DNA from: an uncultured Planctomycetaceae bacterium
GTDB lineage: Bacteria; Planctomycetota; Planctomycetia; Planctomycetales; Planctomycetaceae
Length of the DNA stretch: 8,719 nt
Direction of reading: 5' to 3'
Assembly: GCA_903823545.1 (NCBI GenBank)
Contig: CAIJTL010001635.1
Span: 1-8,719, forward strand
Both the position numbers and the translations under genes were made by a program. The stretch's first letter is position 1. The number at the start of each line of letters is the position of its first letter. The notes beneath the pieces were generated by a model. That model worked only from the letters and a program-made list of their open reading frames with translations. It did no database searches and was not told the DNA's origin. Positions 1 to 5,529 of this stretch are shown piece by piece.

Positions 1-660
1 AACATGTATAAGCTCGCGAAAGAGGTTCTGAGTTATTGTCCGAACGTGACGTTGATCAATGCCGACGCTCTCAAGAACAAGAACCACCTCAACCCAGAGG
101 TGATGGCGCTCGTCGAACAAAAGCTGGCAGAGAGTCCTGAGCGACAACTCAAACTCATTGCCAACTTGCCGTATGCGGTCGCGACTCCGGTGATCTCCAA
201 CTTGGTTGCGACGAACCTGCCGTGGGAGCGAATGGTGGTGACGATTCAATATGAACTCGCACAACGGATGACCGCGCAGCCGAAAGCATCGAGCAATTAC
301 GGAGCGCTCTCGATTTGGTTACAGGCGCAGTGCCAGTTGAAGATGCTGAAAAAACTTGGCCCCCAAGTCTTCTGGCCGAAACCGAATGTCGATTCAGGGA
401 TCGTCAGCATCCTGCCCGACTTGGAACGACAAGCCAAAATCATCGACCGCGAGTTCTTCCACGAACTCGTTCGCGGCGTCTTCACACACCGCCGCAAACA
501 CCTTCGAGTCGGACTGAGCAACCACTTCCGCGATCTTCCAAAAGCCAAGATCGACGAAGCGATCCAACAGCTCGGCCTCCAGCCAGACGCCCGTGCGGAA
601 CAGCTTGAACCAGACGCATTCGTCATCTTGGCCAACCGATTCCGCGAACTGGTCTCGTAG
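1..660 (+). CDS. rsmA: 16S rRNA (adenine1518-N6/adenine1519-N6)-dimethyltransferase RsmA (KsgA), 5'-truncated by window edge
   Basis: This family dimethylates two adjacent adenines in the 3'-terminal hairpin of 16S rRNA, using S-adenosylmethionine, late in assembly of the small ribosomal subunit in the cytoplasm. The frame is open from base 1 and the ATG at 4 is internal, not a start. About 218 residues are visible (numbered from that ATG), against roughly 270 for the whole family. The N-terminal SAM-binding glycine motif therefore lies upstream. Visible hallmarks are the catalytic NLPY motif (residues 54-57), the QYELAQRM segment (82-89), the SNYGALS stretch (97-103), the FWPKPNVDSG motif (123-132) and the THRRKHLR segment (161-168) of the C-terminal helical domain. 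The TAG at 658-660 ends it. Its 3' end faces ygfZ across a 377-base gap. The family assignment is firm; only the left end is missing. Confidence 0.95.
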   Translation, partial: NMYKLAKEVLSYCPNVTLINADALKNKNHLNPEVMALVEQKLAESPERQLKLIANLPYAVATPVISNLVATNLPWERMVVTIQYELAQRMTAQPKASSNYGALSIWLQAQCQLKMLKKLGPQVFWPKPNVDSGIVSILPDLERQAKIIDREFFHELVRGVFTHRRKHLRVGLSNHFRDLPKAKIDEAIQQLGLQPDARAEQLEPDAFVILANRFRELVS

Positions 661-701
661 CTTGGTGGATGAGCAATGGCCGAGCAATTGAAGCTCGCGC
701 C

Positions 702-729
702 GTAGAACGGCTCTCCAGGGCCGTTCTAC
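702..729. repeat. Inverted repeat, 10-bp perfect stem with 8-base loop
   Basis: GTAGAACGGC at 702-711 pairs exactly with GCCGTTCTAC at 720-729, leaving an 8-base loop. It begins 41 bases after the rsmA stop codon, so it could help end rsmA transcription, but no T-run follows on the plus strand. The left arm is also partly self-complementary (CCGT...ACGG at 700-710), as in REP-like elements. Confidence 0.7.
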
Positions 730-739
730 CGCTTGAATA

Positions 740-766
740 CCTCCGAGGTCTCCAAAACTTCGGAGG
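740..766. repeat. Inverted repeat, 7-bp stem with 13-base loop
   Basis: CCTCCGA at 740-746 pairs with TCGGAGG at 760-766. The surrounding words CGAGGTCT and GGAGGTCT also recur as near direct repeats. It sits only 10 bases after the 702-729 hairpin, so the two may form one composite element. Its function is unknown. Confidence 0.5.
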
Positions 767-843
767 TCTACCGAGGGCAGATAATTCTTGGAATGCGAAC
801 CAGCCGCTTGAGCATCCAGTTCATTACCTCAAAGGTGACGGCG

Positions 844-921
844 ATGGCAGCCATCCTAGACGGAAGCGGTAACGACACAATCTCCAGTGGCAATGACACG
901 ATCGACTGTGGCACCGGCACT
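844..921 (+). pseudogene. Possible degraded fragment of an RTX-like calcium-binding repeat protein
   Basis: Reading from the ATG at 844, the frame encodes a stretch rich in G, N and D: LDGSGNDTIS followed by SGNDTIDCGTG. At the DNA level GGTAACGACACAATC (868-882) recurs as GGCAATGACACGATC (889-903), with changes only at third codon positions. The G-N-D-T-I core is typical of RTX (hemolysin-type) calcium-binding repeats. The spacing here is 7 residues rather than the usual 9, and the frame soon turns into an unrelated basic sequence that stops at 1012-1014. There is no ribosome binding site and no secretion domain. The best reading is a relic; chance similarity in a short stretch is a real alternative. 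Confidence 0.25.
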
Positions 922-1001
922 CGATGGCGAATGCGGTATCAACATCATCCTGCGTGGAGAGCAGCAGATCACGTACTCACTGCGCGAGCCGCACGATCCA
1001 A

Positions 1002-1022
1002 AGCTTGCCAATGAGGCAAGCT
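1002..1022 (-). terminator. Candidate ygfZ terminator hairpin
   Basis: AGCTTGCC (1002-1009) and GGCAAGCT (1015-1022) form a perfect 8-bp stem with a 5-base loop. It lies 15 bases beyond the ygfZ stop codon on the minus strand, which is the right place for a terminator. Only two Ts follow the stem on that strand before GG, so intrinsic termination would be weak. Confidence 0.35.
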
Positions 1023-1037
1023 GCAATACGTCGGGGA

Positions 1038-2024
1038 TTACAGCACGATCGCTTCTTGGTGGTCGACGATGACTTTCGAGCCAGACGCCAAAAAGCTGCG
1101 GCGGAGGTAGGCGAGTGCGATCGGATGATCGGCCTCTTGCGATTGCAGGCTCCAGGCCGATGATGTGATCTGGCCGATCTGTTTTGCTTCGGGTGTTCGC
1201 TGATCGAAGATTGGGGTTCCTGGTTGTGGCAACGTCCGGACGTCGGTTGTGAGTTCCAGACGACGCAGCTCGCGGTTGACGTGCCCCATGGCGTCGATGC
1301 GCGCAATCGGTTCTTGGCCGAGGTAGCAGCCCTTCGTGAACGAGATCGCTTGCGGAGTGCGGGCGACTTCTTGAACGAGTTGCTCGTCAGTGATGTCGAG
1401 TCCATACAACGGAAATCCGGCTGCGATGCGGAGCGCGTGAAATGTTTCATTCGTCGCCAGTATTGCTCCGCTGGCCATGAGCCGTTGTTGAACAGAATCG
1501 GAATGAGTGCGTGCGACTGATAGCAACCAAGTCGGTGCTTCGAGCCAATCGACTCGCCGCACCGAACGGATCGGCCAGTCTGCGGCCTCGTGTTGCACGT
1601 GGCTGTTCAACGTTAAATGACCGACGCTAAGACCAAGTCGTTCGAGCAACGCGGTCGCTTGTGGACCGACGAGAAGAAACTCGGTGAACTCCGCCGAGCG
1701 ATCGGTCAGCTTCACGTCTTCTGTGATGAGGTAGCGATCAAGGTGAGCGATCAGCGGGAGCGCAGAGCCCGTGACTGATTCGACCCACAAAGACTCCGCT
1801 TCCGCGAACACAAAGATGTGACCGAGCGCCTTCCCTTGAATGCTCGTCACGAACGCTTCGCACCCCTGGCCGGCTTGCAGCTTCTTGATTTCGTTCGTGC
1901 AAAAGTTGTGCAGGAATTTGAGCCGGTCACGGCCGGTGAATTCGATTTGGGTGCGATCACCAACATCGAATAGGACGACGTCATTGATCGCAGCGTTACG
2001 TTCGGCAAACAGGTCTGTGGTCAT
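1038..2024 (-). CDS. ygfZ: YgfZ/GcvT-domain folate-binding protein
   Basis: YgfZ proteins are folate-binding relatives of the glycine-cleavage T protein. In E. coli the protein supports the synthesis or repair of certain Fe-S enzymes such as MiaB. The 328-residue product matches the family length. The diagnostic motif KGCYLGQE is at residues 231-238, with the conserved cysteine at 233, followed by PIARIDAMGHVNREL. Upstream are the GcvT-like segment RIAAGFPLYGLDITDEQLVQE (199-219) and the N-terminal FTGRDRLKFLHNFCTNEI block (29-46). The ATG at 2022-2024 places this N-terminal block at the usual distance from the start. No Shine-Dalgarno sequence is seen. The gene stands alone on the minus strand, convergent with rsmA and divergent from the VCBS gene. 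A true aminomethyltransferase is unlikely because the KGCYxGQE signature belongs to YgfZ. Confidence 0.93.
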   Translation of the reverse strand: MTTDLFAERNAAINDVVLFDVGDRTQIEFTGRDRLKFLHNFCTNEIKKLQAGQGCEAFVTSIQGKALGHIFVFAEAESLWVESVTGSALPLIAHLDRYLITEDVKLTDRSAEFTEFLLVGPQATALLERLGLSVGHLTLNSHVQHEAADWPIRSVRRVDWLEAPTWLLSVARTHSDSVQQRLMASGAILATNETFHALRIAAGFPLYGLDITDEQLVQEVARTPQAISFTKGCYLGQEPIARIDAMGHVNRELRRLELTTDVRTLPQPGTPIFDQRTPEAKQIGQITSSAWSLQSQEADHPIALAYLRRSFLASGSKVIVDHQEAIVL

Positions 2025-2180
2025 AGTGCGTAAGATCGTGAAGTGCGGTTACTCAACCGAGGACGTTTCTTTTCGCAAGGATCGACGGCCTTGAGGCGAC
2101 ACGCAAGTGATGCTGTCCTGGCAATCCTTTTTGGCAACAGGGTCAAAGCCGTTGGAGAGGCAGATTCTTCTCGTCAATTC

Positions 2181-2281
2181 TTTTTGAAACGCAGAGATCG
2201 CTGAGGAACTTGACGCAGAGGGCGCGGAGAACTCTCAGCGAATTCTGCGTCAGACTCTGTGACCTCTCTGCGTTTCGAAAA
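2181..2281. repeat. Intergenic imperfect palindrome of about 100 bases (GCAGAG/CTCTGC words)
   Basis: GAAACGCAGAGA at 2186-2197 pairs perfectly with TCTCTGCGTTTC at 2265-2276. TTTT at 2181-2184 and AAAA at 2278-2281 extend the stem across one T-G position, giving about 17 pairs. Inside, TGACGCAGA (2211-2219) pairs with TCTGCGTCA (2244-2252). CGCTGAG (2199-2205) can alternatively pair with CTCAGCG (2234-2240), which would cross the previous stem. The word CGCAGAG is thus repeated on both strands. It looks like a non-coding intergenic repeat family; a role in the transcripts of the flanking genes cannot be judged from sequence. Confidence 0.65.
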
Positions 2282-2436
2282 CGCCTCCGCATGAGAACTC
2301 CATATCTGATCGAACTCGGACAGAAGAAGTTTTCACACCCACAACAGACTGAACCAAACGCAGATTTGCGTTGCTTGTGCTGATTCGTCATTGTCCGCTC
2401 CCTTCGGAGCGAGCGACTTCTTGCTCCGTTTTCATC

Positions 2437-2444
2437 GAGAGGAG
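2437..2444 (+). promoter_or_regulatory. Strong Shine-Dalgarno site deciding the VCBS gene start
   Basis: GAGAGGAG ends 6 bases before the ATG at 2451. It selects 2451 over the upstream in-frame ATG at 2391, which has no such site and would place 20 non-signal residues ahead of the signal peptide. Confidence 0.8.
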
Positions 2445-2450
2445 CAAATC

Positions 2451-3659
2451 ATGATGCGGCGGTTTTTCTCAATCGTGGCTTTTGCGGCGTGCGGGCTCGC
2501 ATCGCTCAATGCCTCAGGTGCAGACTTCCCGAAGTTTGAAGCCAAGACGCTTGATTCGGAAGTCGGCAAAGTTTGTTACGCGGTGTCTCTCGCCGATGTC
2601 GATGGCGATGGCAAGCAAGACGTCATCGCTGTGACGGAGAATCGCGTGCTTTGGTATCAAGCTCCAGATTGGAAGAAGCGAGTCATCATCGAAGACCAAA
2701 CTGAACGGGATAACGTTTGCATCGCGCCGCTGGATATCGACGGCGACGGCAAGATCGACTTCGCGATCGGGGCCGGTTGGCTCAACAAGAACATCGGCCA
2801 GATCGTCTGGTTGTCGCGCGGAGCGACGCTCGACGAGAAATGGCACGTGCATTTGATTAGCCATGAGTCGTGGACCCATCGGCTGCGTTGGGGGAAAGTC
2901 GCCGGTGGTCAACGACCGCAGTTGGTTGTCTCACCGTTGAACAAGACTCAGGGAGACGGGGCACGGCTGCTCGCCTTCAGCATTCCGACCAATCCGAAAA
3001 CCGACAAATGGCCTTCGCAAGTCATGAATGCTTCGATGAATCGGATGCACAATCATTGGCATCTCGATTGGGACGGCGACGGAATTGATGACACGGTGAC
3101 CTCCAGCCAAGAAGGAGTAAACCTCATCACTCCAGGTGCCATTCGCGACGGTGTTGCGAATTGGACAGCGACCAAGCTCGGCAACGGTGCGATTGGTGAT
3201 AAGCCGGAAGCGAAAGGTGCCGGCGAGATCAAAGTCGGCAAGCTCAAGAATGGTCCGCGATTCGTCACGACTGTCGAGCCGATGCACGGGCAAGCGTGTG
3301 TGGTCTATGTCGAACCCGCGAAGGGAACGAAAACCGCCGACGGCATGTGGCCACGCTTCGTCATTGACGACACGCTCAATCGAGGTCATGCCCTTTGGAC
3401 GTGCGATATCGACGGCGACGGAGGTGATGAGATCGTGCTGGGTTTCAGCGATCCGAGCACGGGAACGATCAAAGGCCCCGGCGTGTTTGTCTACAAAGCG
3501 AATGATGCGTCTGCGACCAAATGGACCAAGCACACGATCGATGACGGCGGTATGGCGACCGAAGATTTGATCTGCGCCGACCTCAATGGTGACGGCAAAC
3601 TCGACATCGTTGCCGGTGGCAGAGCCTCACATAACGTGAAGCTGTATTTGCAAAAGTGA
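2451..3659 (+). CDS. Secreted FG-GAP/VCBS-repeat beta-propeller protein
   Basis: The function is unknown; proteins of this type are exported beta-propellers with Ca2+-binding loops in their blades. The 402-residue product starts with a signal peptide: MMRR, a hydrophobic run through about residue 19, then ASGAD, with likely cleavage near residues 23-24. Five calcium-loop motifs of the form DxDGDGxxD or DxNGDGxxD follow, at residues 49 (DVDGDGKQD), 95 (DIDGDGKID), 206 (DWDGDGIDD), 319 (DIDGDGGDE) and 377 (DLNGDGKLD). The spacings of 46, 111, 113 and 58 residues suggest extra blades without a canonical loop, so a propeller of about seven blades is plausible. The start at 2451 is supported by a strong Shine-Dalgarno site. 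No enzyme domain is attached, and there is no anchor or sorting motif at the C-terminus. The next gene is 147 bases away beyond a large hairpin, so it is probably transcribed alone. Confidence 0.88.
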   Translation: MMRRFFSIVAFAACGLASLNASGADFPKFEAKTLDSEVGKVCYAVSLADVDGDGKQDVIAVTENRVLWYQAPDWKKRVIIEDQTERDNVCIAPLDIDGDGKIDFAIGAGWLNKNIGQIVWLSRGATLDEKWHVHLISHESWTHRLRWGKVAGGQRPQLVVSPLNKTQGDGARLLAFSIPTNPKTDKWPSQVMNASMNRMHNHWHLDWDGDGIDDTVTSSQEGVNLITPGAIRDGVANWTATKLGNGAIGDKPEAKGAGEIKVGKLKNGPRFVTTVEPMHGQACVVYVEPAKGTKTADGMWPRFVIDDTLNRGHALWTCDIDGDGGDEIVLGFSDPSTGTIKGPGVFVYKANDASATKWTKHTIDDGGMATEDLICADLNGDGKLDIVAGGRASHNVKLYLQK

Positions 3660-3701
3660 TTGAGTCGTCGTCCGAAACGATATTGCTTTTGCCTCGTCGG
3701 G

Positions 3702-3771
3702 GAGCCGGGCGGCGTCAGCCGCCGGACTCTTTTCTAGAAGACACAGTCCGGGGGCTAACGCCGCCCGGCTC
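3702..3771. repeat. REPIN-like inverted pair of GC-rich units, 27-base arms
   Basis: The arms 3702-3728 and 3745-3771 are complementary at 25 of 27 positions, with a 16-base spacer. The left arm also folds by itself: GGCGGC (3708-3713) pairs with GCCGCC (3718-3723) around a GTCA loop, so the whole reads as two REP-like units facing each other. It lies 42 bases after the VCBS stop codon and 35 bases before the next start. No T-run follows, so it is not a textbook terminator, although such a stem could stall polymerase or protect the mRNA 3' end. Confidence 0.8.
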
Positions 3772-3806
3772 ACCCAAGTGGCTGCGGTTTTGTAGCGTGA
3801 GATTTC

Positions 3807-4613
3807 ATGATGACCGACTTTCTTCAACTCGCAGGCAAACGGATCGTCTTATTTGGCATGGCCAATCGGAAGAGCGTGGCCGCGCACATTGGCAACGTCC
3901 TGACGGAAGCGGGTGCGCAGATCATTCACGTAGTGCGGAGCGAACTGCGACGTGAGCAAATTCGCAAACTGGTGGGCGATGTTCCGATTCATGTTTGCGA
4001 TGTGGAGCATCAAGAGCAGATCGATCGCGTTCGTGATGAGATCTCGACGCAACATGGTCCGATTCATGGTCTCGTGCATTCGATTGCCTTCGCTGATTAC
4101 TCCGCAGGCTGGTTGCCGTTTCACGAGACTCCGCGGCGAGCGTTTTTGCAGGCGGTCGATATCTCGTGCTTCTCGTTCATCGCGATTGCGAATGCATTTC
4201 GAGATTTGCTTGATCGCGAACAGGGAAGCGCCGTAACGGTATCGATCTCGACGACTCGCATGGCTGCGGAGAATTACGGTTACATGGCTCCCGTCAAAGC
4301 GGCGCTCGATTCATCGGTCTGCTTTTTGGCGAAATCGTTCTCGAAGTTCTCCGCGATCCGGTTTAACTCCGTCTGTCCTGGACTGCTGAAGACCTCAGCG
4401 TCAGCGGGGATTCCAGGTTACATCGACAGCTTTCTGCATGCCGAAAAAGCAACGCTCCGAAAGCGAGCAGTCCAAACTGAGGAAGTTGCCAACGCGGTCG
4501 CATTTCTTCTGAGTCCACGTTCTTCGGGGATTAACGCGCAAGGCTTGGTCATCGATGCAGGAATGTCGATCAACTACTTCGATGATGAGTTGGTACGACC
4601 GATGTCGTCGTAG
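3807..4613 (+). CDS. fabI: FabI-like enoyl-[acyl-carrier-protein] reductase (SDR superfamily)
   Basis: FabI carries out the last step of each fatty-acid elongation cycle, reducing trans-2-enoyl-ACP with NAD(P)H in the cytoplasm. The 268-residue length fits. The N-terminal cofactor motif is GMANRKS (17-23), the FabI variant of the SDR glycine motif. CDV (64-66) and HSIAFA (91-96) match the E. coli CDV and HSIGFA blocks. The catalytic Tyr157 and Lys164 keep the Y-x6-K spacing of FabI. The C-terminal segments [10 protein letters not shown] (193-202) and VIDAG (248-252) also align. Two sites differ in an ungapped comparison recalled from memory: E. coli Tyr146 is Ile147 here and Gly93 is Ala94. 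The enzyme may thus be a divergent paralogue rather than the main FabI. The ATG at 3807 is followed directly by another ATG; either could be the start, and the Shine-Dalgarno site is weak. Confidence 0.82.
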   Translation: MMTDFLQLAGKRIVLFGMANRKSVAAHIGNVLTEAGAQIIHVVRSELRREQIRKLVGDVPIHVCDVEHQEQIDRVRDEISTQHGPIHGLVHSIAFADYSAGWLPFHETPRRAFLQAVDISCFSFIAIANAFRDLLDREQGSAVTVSISTTRMAAENYGYMAPVKAALDSSVCFLAKSFSKFSAIRFNSVCPGLLKTSASAGIPGYIDSFLHAEKATLRKRAVQTEEVANAVAFLLSPRSSGINAQGLVIDAGMSINYFDDELVRPMSS

Positions 4614-4622
4614 AGGATGCAG

Positions 4623-4688
4623 ATTGGTTATCGGTCGTTGGTCATTGATCATTTGGAAAACAAAAATGACCAACGACCGATAACCAAT
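4623..4688. repeat. Perfect 24-bp inverted repeat, possible miniature mobile element
   Basis: The arms 4623-4646 and 4665-4688 are perfectly complementary over 24 bases, with an 18-base A-rich loop. Their text is made of GGTTATCGGTCGTTGGTC-type words. A second, competing pairing exists: CATTGATCATT (4643-4653) with AATGATCAATG (4686-4696). The direct repeat ATGCAG flanks the element at 4617-4622 and 4694-4699. It begins 9 bases after the FabI-like stop codon. No T-run follows on either strand, so a simple intrinsic terminator is unlikely. Confidence 0.85.
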
Positions 4689-4766
4689 GATCAATGCAGC
4701 CCAATTCCTCGTCGTCGTTACCTGAAGCCTGAAAACTCGCTGCTGTCCTTCGTACGACTTGGGGCC

Positions 4767-4772
4767 TATACT
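4767..4772 (+). promoter_or_regulatory. Candidate -10 hexamer for the AlgH gene
   Basis: TATACT lies 44 bases before the AlgH start codon and is one mismatch from the sigma-70 consensus TATAAT. No acceptable TTGACA-like -35 lies 16-18 bases upstream. This is a weak suggestion only. Confidence 0.25.
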
Positions 4773-4816
4773 GGTTCCCGTCAAAAACCCATTCGAGACG
4801 CACATCAATCAACATC

Positions 4817-5383
4817 ATGCCTGATTCATTGCGAGGCCGCTTTCTGATCTCCGCCAAGCACTTGCGCGACCCGAACTTCTTCAAGACGGTTGTGTTTATG
4901 TTGGAGCACAATCAGCACGGAGCGATGGGGTTGGTCGTCAACCGGCCGTCGTCAGTGACGGTCACTCAGGTGCTGTCCGACCATTTTAAACTGCCGGAAA
5001 CTGGCGAAGTGGTTTTCATGGGCGGCCCCGTCGAACCGGGAAACCTTTTCATTTTGCACAACGCTGAAGAGCTCGACTTTTCTGAGGAACCGCCACTTGG
5101 TGGCGTGTTTGTCGGCTGTACGAAAGAGGTTTTCCAGTCGGTCGTTGAGGCCGTGTCTGAAGGAGACGAGCGGGCGAGGTTCCGAGTCTTCTCTGGCTGT
5201 GCGGGCTGGTCAGCCAAGCAACTGGAAGGTGAAATCAATCGGGGTGACTGGCTCATTCATGATGCGCGTCCCGAATACGTGTTCCAGAAAGATCCGTATG
5301 AATTGTGGGAAGCGCTGACTCGTAATTACCAAATGGCTCATCGCATTCTGCCGCAGAAAACCGAACATCCTGAGTGGAATTGA
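4817..5383 (+). CDS. YqgE/AlgH family protein (DUF179)
   Basis: This is a conserved cytoplasmic family of about 190 residues whose biochemical role is not settled; in Pseudomonas it was named for an effect on alginate regulation. The 188-residue product is full length. Visible family blocks are GRFLISAKHLRDPNF (7-21), the strongly conserved LEHNQHGAMGLVVNRP (29-44), FMGGPV (67-72), FILHN (78-82) and FSGCAGWSAKQLEGEI (125-140), ending with the DWLIHDARPEYVF block (144-156). The ATG at 4817 gives the usual distance to the first block, though no Shine-Dalgarno sequence is present. It lies between two repeat-bearing gaps and is probably transcribed from its own promoter. No missing or unusual core residues are apparent. 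Confidence 0.93.
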   Translation: MPDSLRGRFLISAKHLRDPNFFKTVVFMLEHNQHGAMGLVVNRPSSVTVTQVLSDHFKLPETGEVVFMGGPVEPGNLFILHNAEELDFSEEPPLGGVFVGCTKEVFQSVVEAVSEGDERARFRVFSGCAGWSAKQLEGEINRGDWLIHDARPEYVFQKDPYELWEALTRNYQMAHRILPQKTEHPEWN

Positions 5384-5398
5384 GCGTTAACGAGACTT

Positions 5399-5464
5399 TA
5401 GCACGACGCGTCCGCGAGTGGTCGGAACGGCTAGAAAACAACCACTCGCGGGCGCGTCGTGCTA
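5399..5464. repeat. Long GC-rich inverted repeat, 24-base arms with one G-U pair
   Basis: The arms 5399-5422 and 5441-5464 match at 23 of 24 positions. The odd position is T opposite G and would still pair as G-U in plus-strand RNA. The spacer is 18 bases. Arm words include GCACGACGCG and CCGCGAGTGG. It starts 15 bases after the AlgH stop codon. There is no T-run after it, so it looks like a repeat element or a stable 3'-end hairpin rather than a standard terminator. Confidence 0.85.
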
Positions 5465-5478
5465 TGCTCAAGAAGCTT

Positions 5479-5503
5479 TAGAGCAGGCGGGCTGCCTACT
5501 CTA
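5479..5503. repeat. Short imperfect hairpin following the long inverted repeat
   Basis: TAGAG (5479-5483) pairs with CTCTA (5499-5503). After one C-A mismatch, AGGC (5485-5488) pairs with GCCT (5494-5497), leaving a 5-base loop. It lies 14 bases after the large inverted repeat and 26 bases before the epimerase start codon, so it would be in the 5' leader of that gene if transcription starts upstream. Confidence 0.5.
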
Positions 5504-5513
5504 GGTGGACGAT

Positions 5514-5519
5514 AAAGGA
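5514..5519 (+). promoter_or_regulatory. Shine-Dalgarno site for the aldose 1-epimerase gene
   Basis: AAAGGA ends 10 bases before the ATG at 5530, a slightly long but workable spacing. It supports 5530 as the start. Confidence 0.5.
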
Positions 5520-5529
5520 CTCATCGACA

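Larger units (their letters stand above)
661..1037. other. 377-base convergent intergenic gap between rsmA and ygfZ
   Basis: No convincing gene lies here. The gap separates two convergent genes, so it should hold transcription stops rather than promoters. It contains a 10-bp hairpin (702-729), a second 7-bp hairpin (740-766), a short coding-like stretch resembling glycine/aspartate-rich calcium-binding repeats (844-921) and an 8-bp hairpin just past the ygfZ stop codon (1002-1022). Short open frames exist in all plus frames, but none has a ribosome binding site or a recognisable whole domain. Confidence 0.6.
2025..2450. other. 426-base divergent intergenic gap between ygfZ and the VCBS gene
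   Basis: The gap must contain the promoters of ygfZ (minus strand) and the secreted VCBS gene (plus strand), but I cannot point to a clear -35/-10 pair for either. Its centre (2181-2281) is a long imperfect palindrome built from the words GAAACGCAGAG and CTCTGCGTTTC. The right end carries the Shine-Dalgarno sequence of the VCBS gene. No protein-coding frame here looks real. Confidence 0.6.

Noticed and set aside
4..6. ATG at 4 as the start of rsmA
   Set aside because: The frame is open to base 1 and the family needs its SAM-binding motif upstream of the NLPY block, so the ATG is an internal methionine.
977..1450. Minus-strand frame of 157 codons overlapping the 3' half of ygfZ
   Set aside because: It is antisense-frame shadow coding: serine/arginine-rich and without domains, within a well-supported gene on the same strand.
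2391..2450. In-frame upstream ATG extending the VCBS protein by 20 residues
   Set aside because: There is no ribosome binding site, and the extension would bury the signal peptide. A strong Shine-Dalgarno sequence precedes 2451.
2931..3533. Minus-strand frame of 200 codons inside the VCBS gene
   Set aside because: The plus-strand gene has repeated calcium-loop motifs and a signal peptide. The antisense frame mirrors its codon pattern and shows no domain.
3702..3771. Classical rho-independent terminator for the VCBS gene
   Set aside because: The stem is far longer than usual and is followed by CACCCAAGTG rather than a T-run.
4617..4847. Small plus-strand gene of 76 codons between the FabI-like and AlgH genes
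   Set aside because: Its first part is the inverted repeat and its last part overlaps the AlgH start in another frame. It has no ribosome binding site.
702..5503. CRISPR array
   Set aside because: The repeats are single palindromes of differing sequence in separate gaps, without regularly spaced direct repeats or cas genes.
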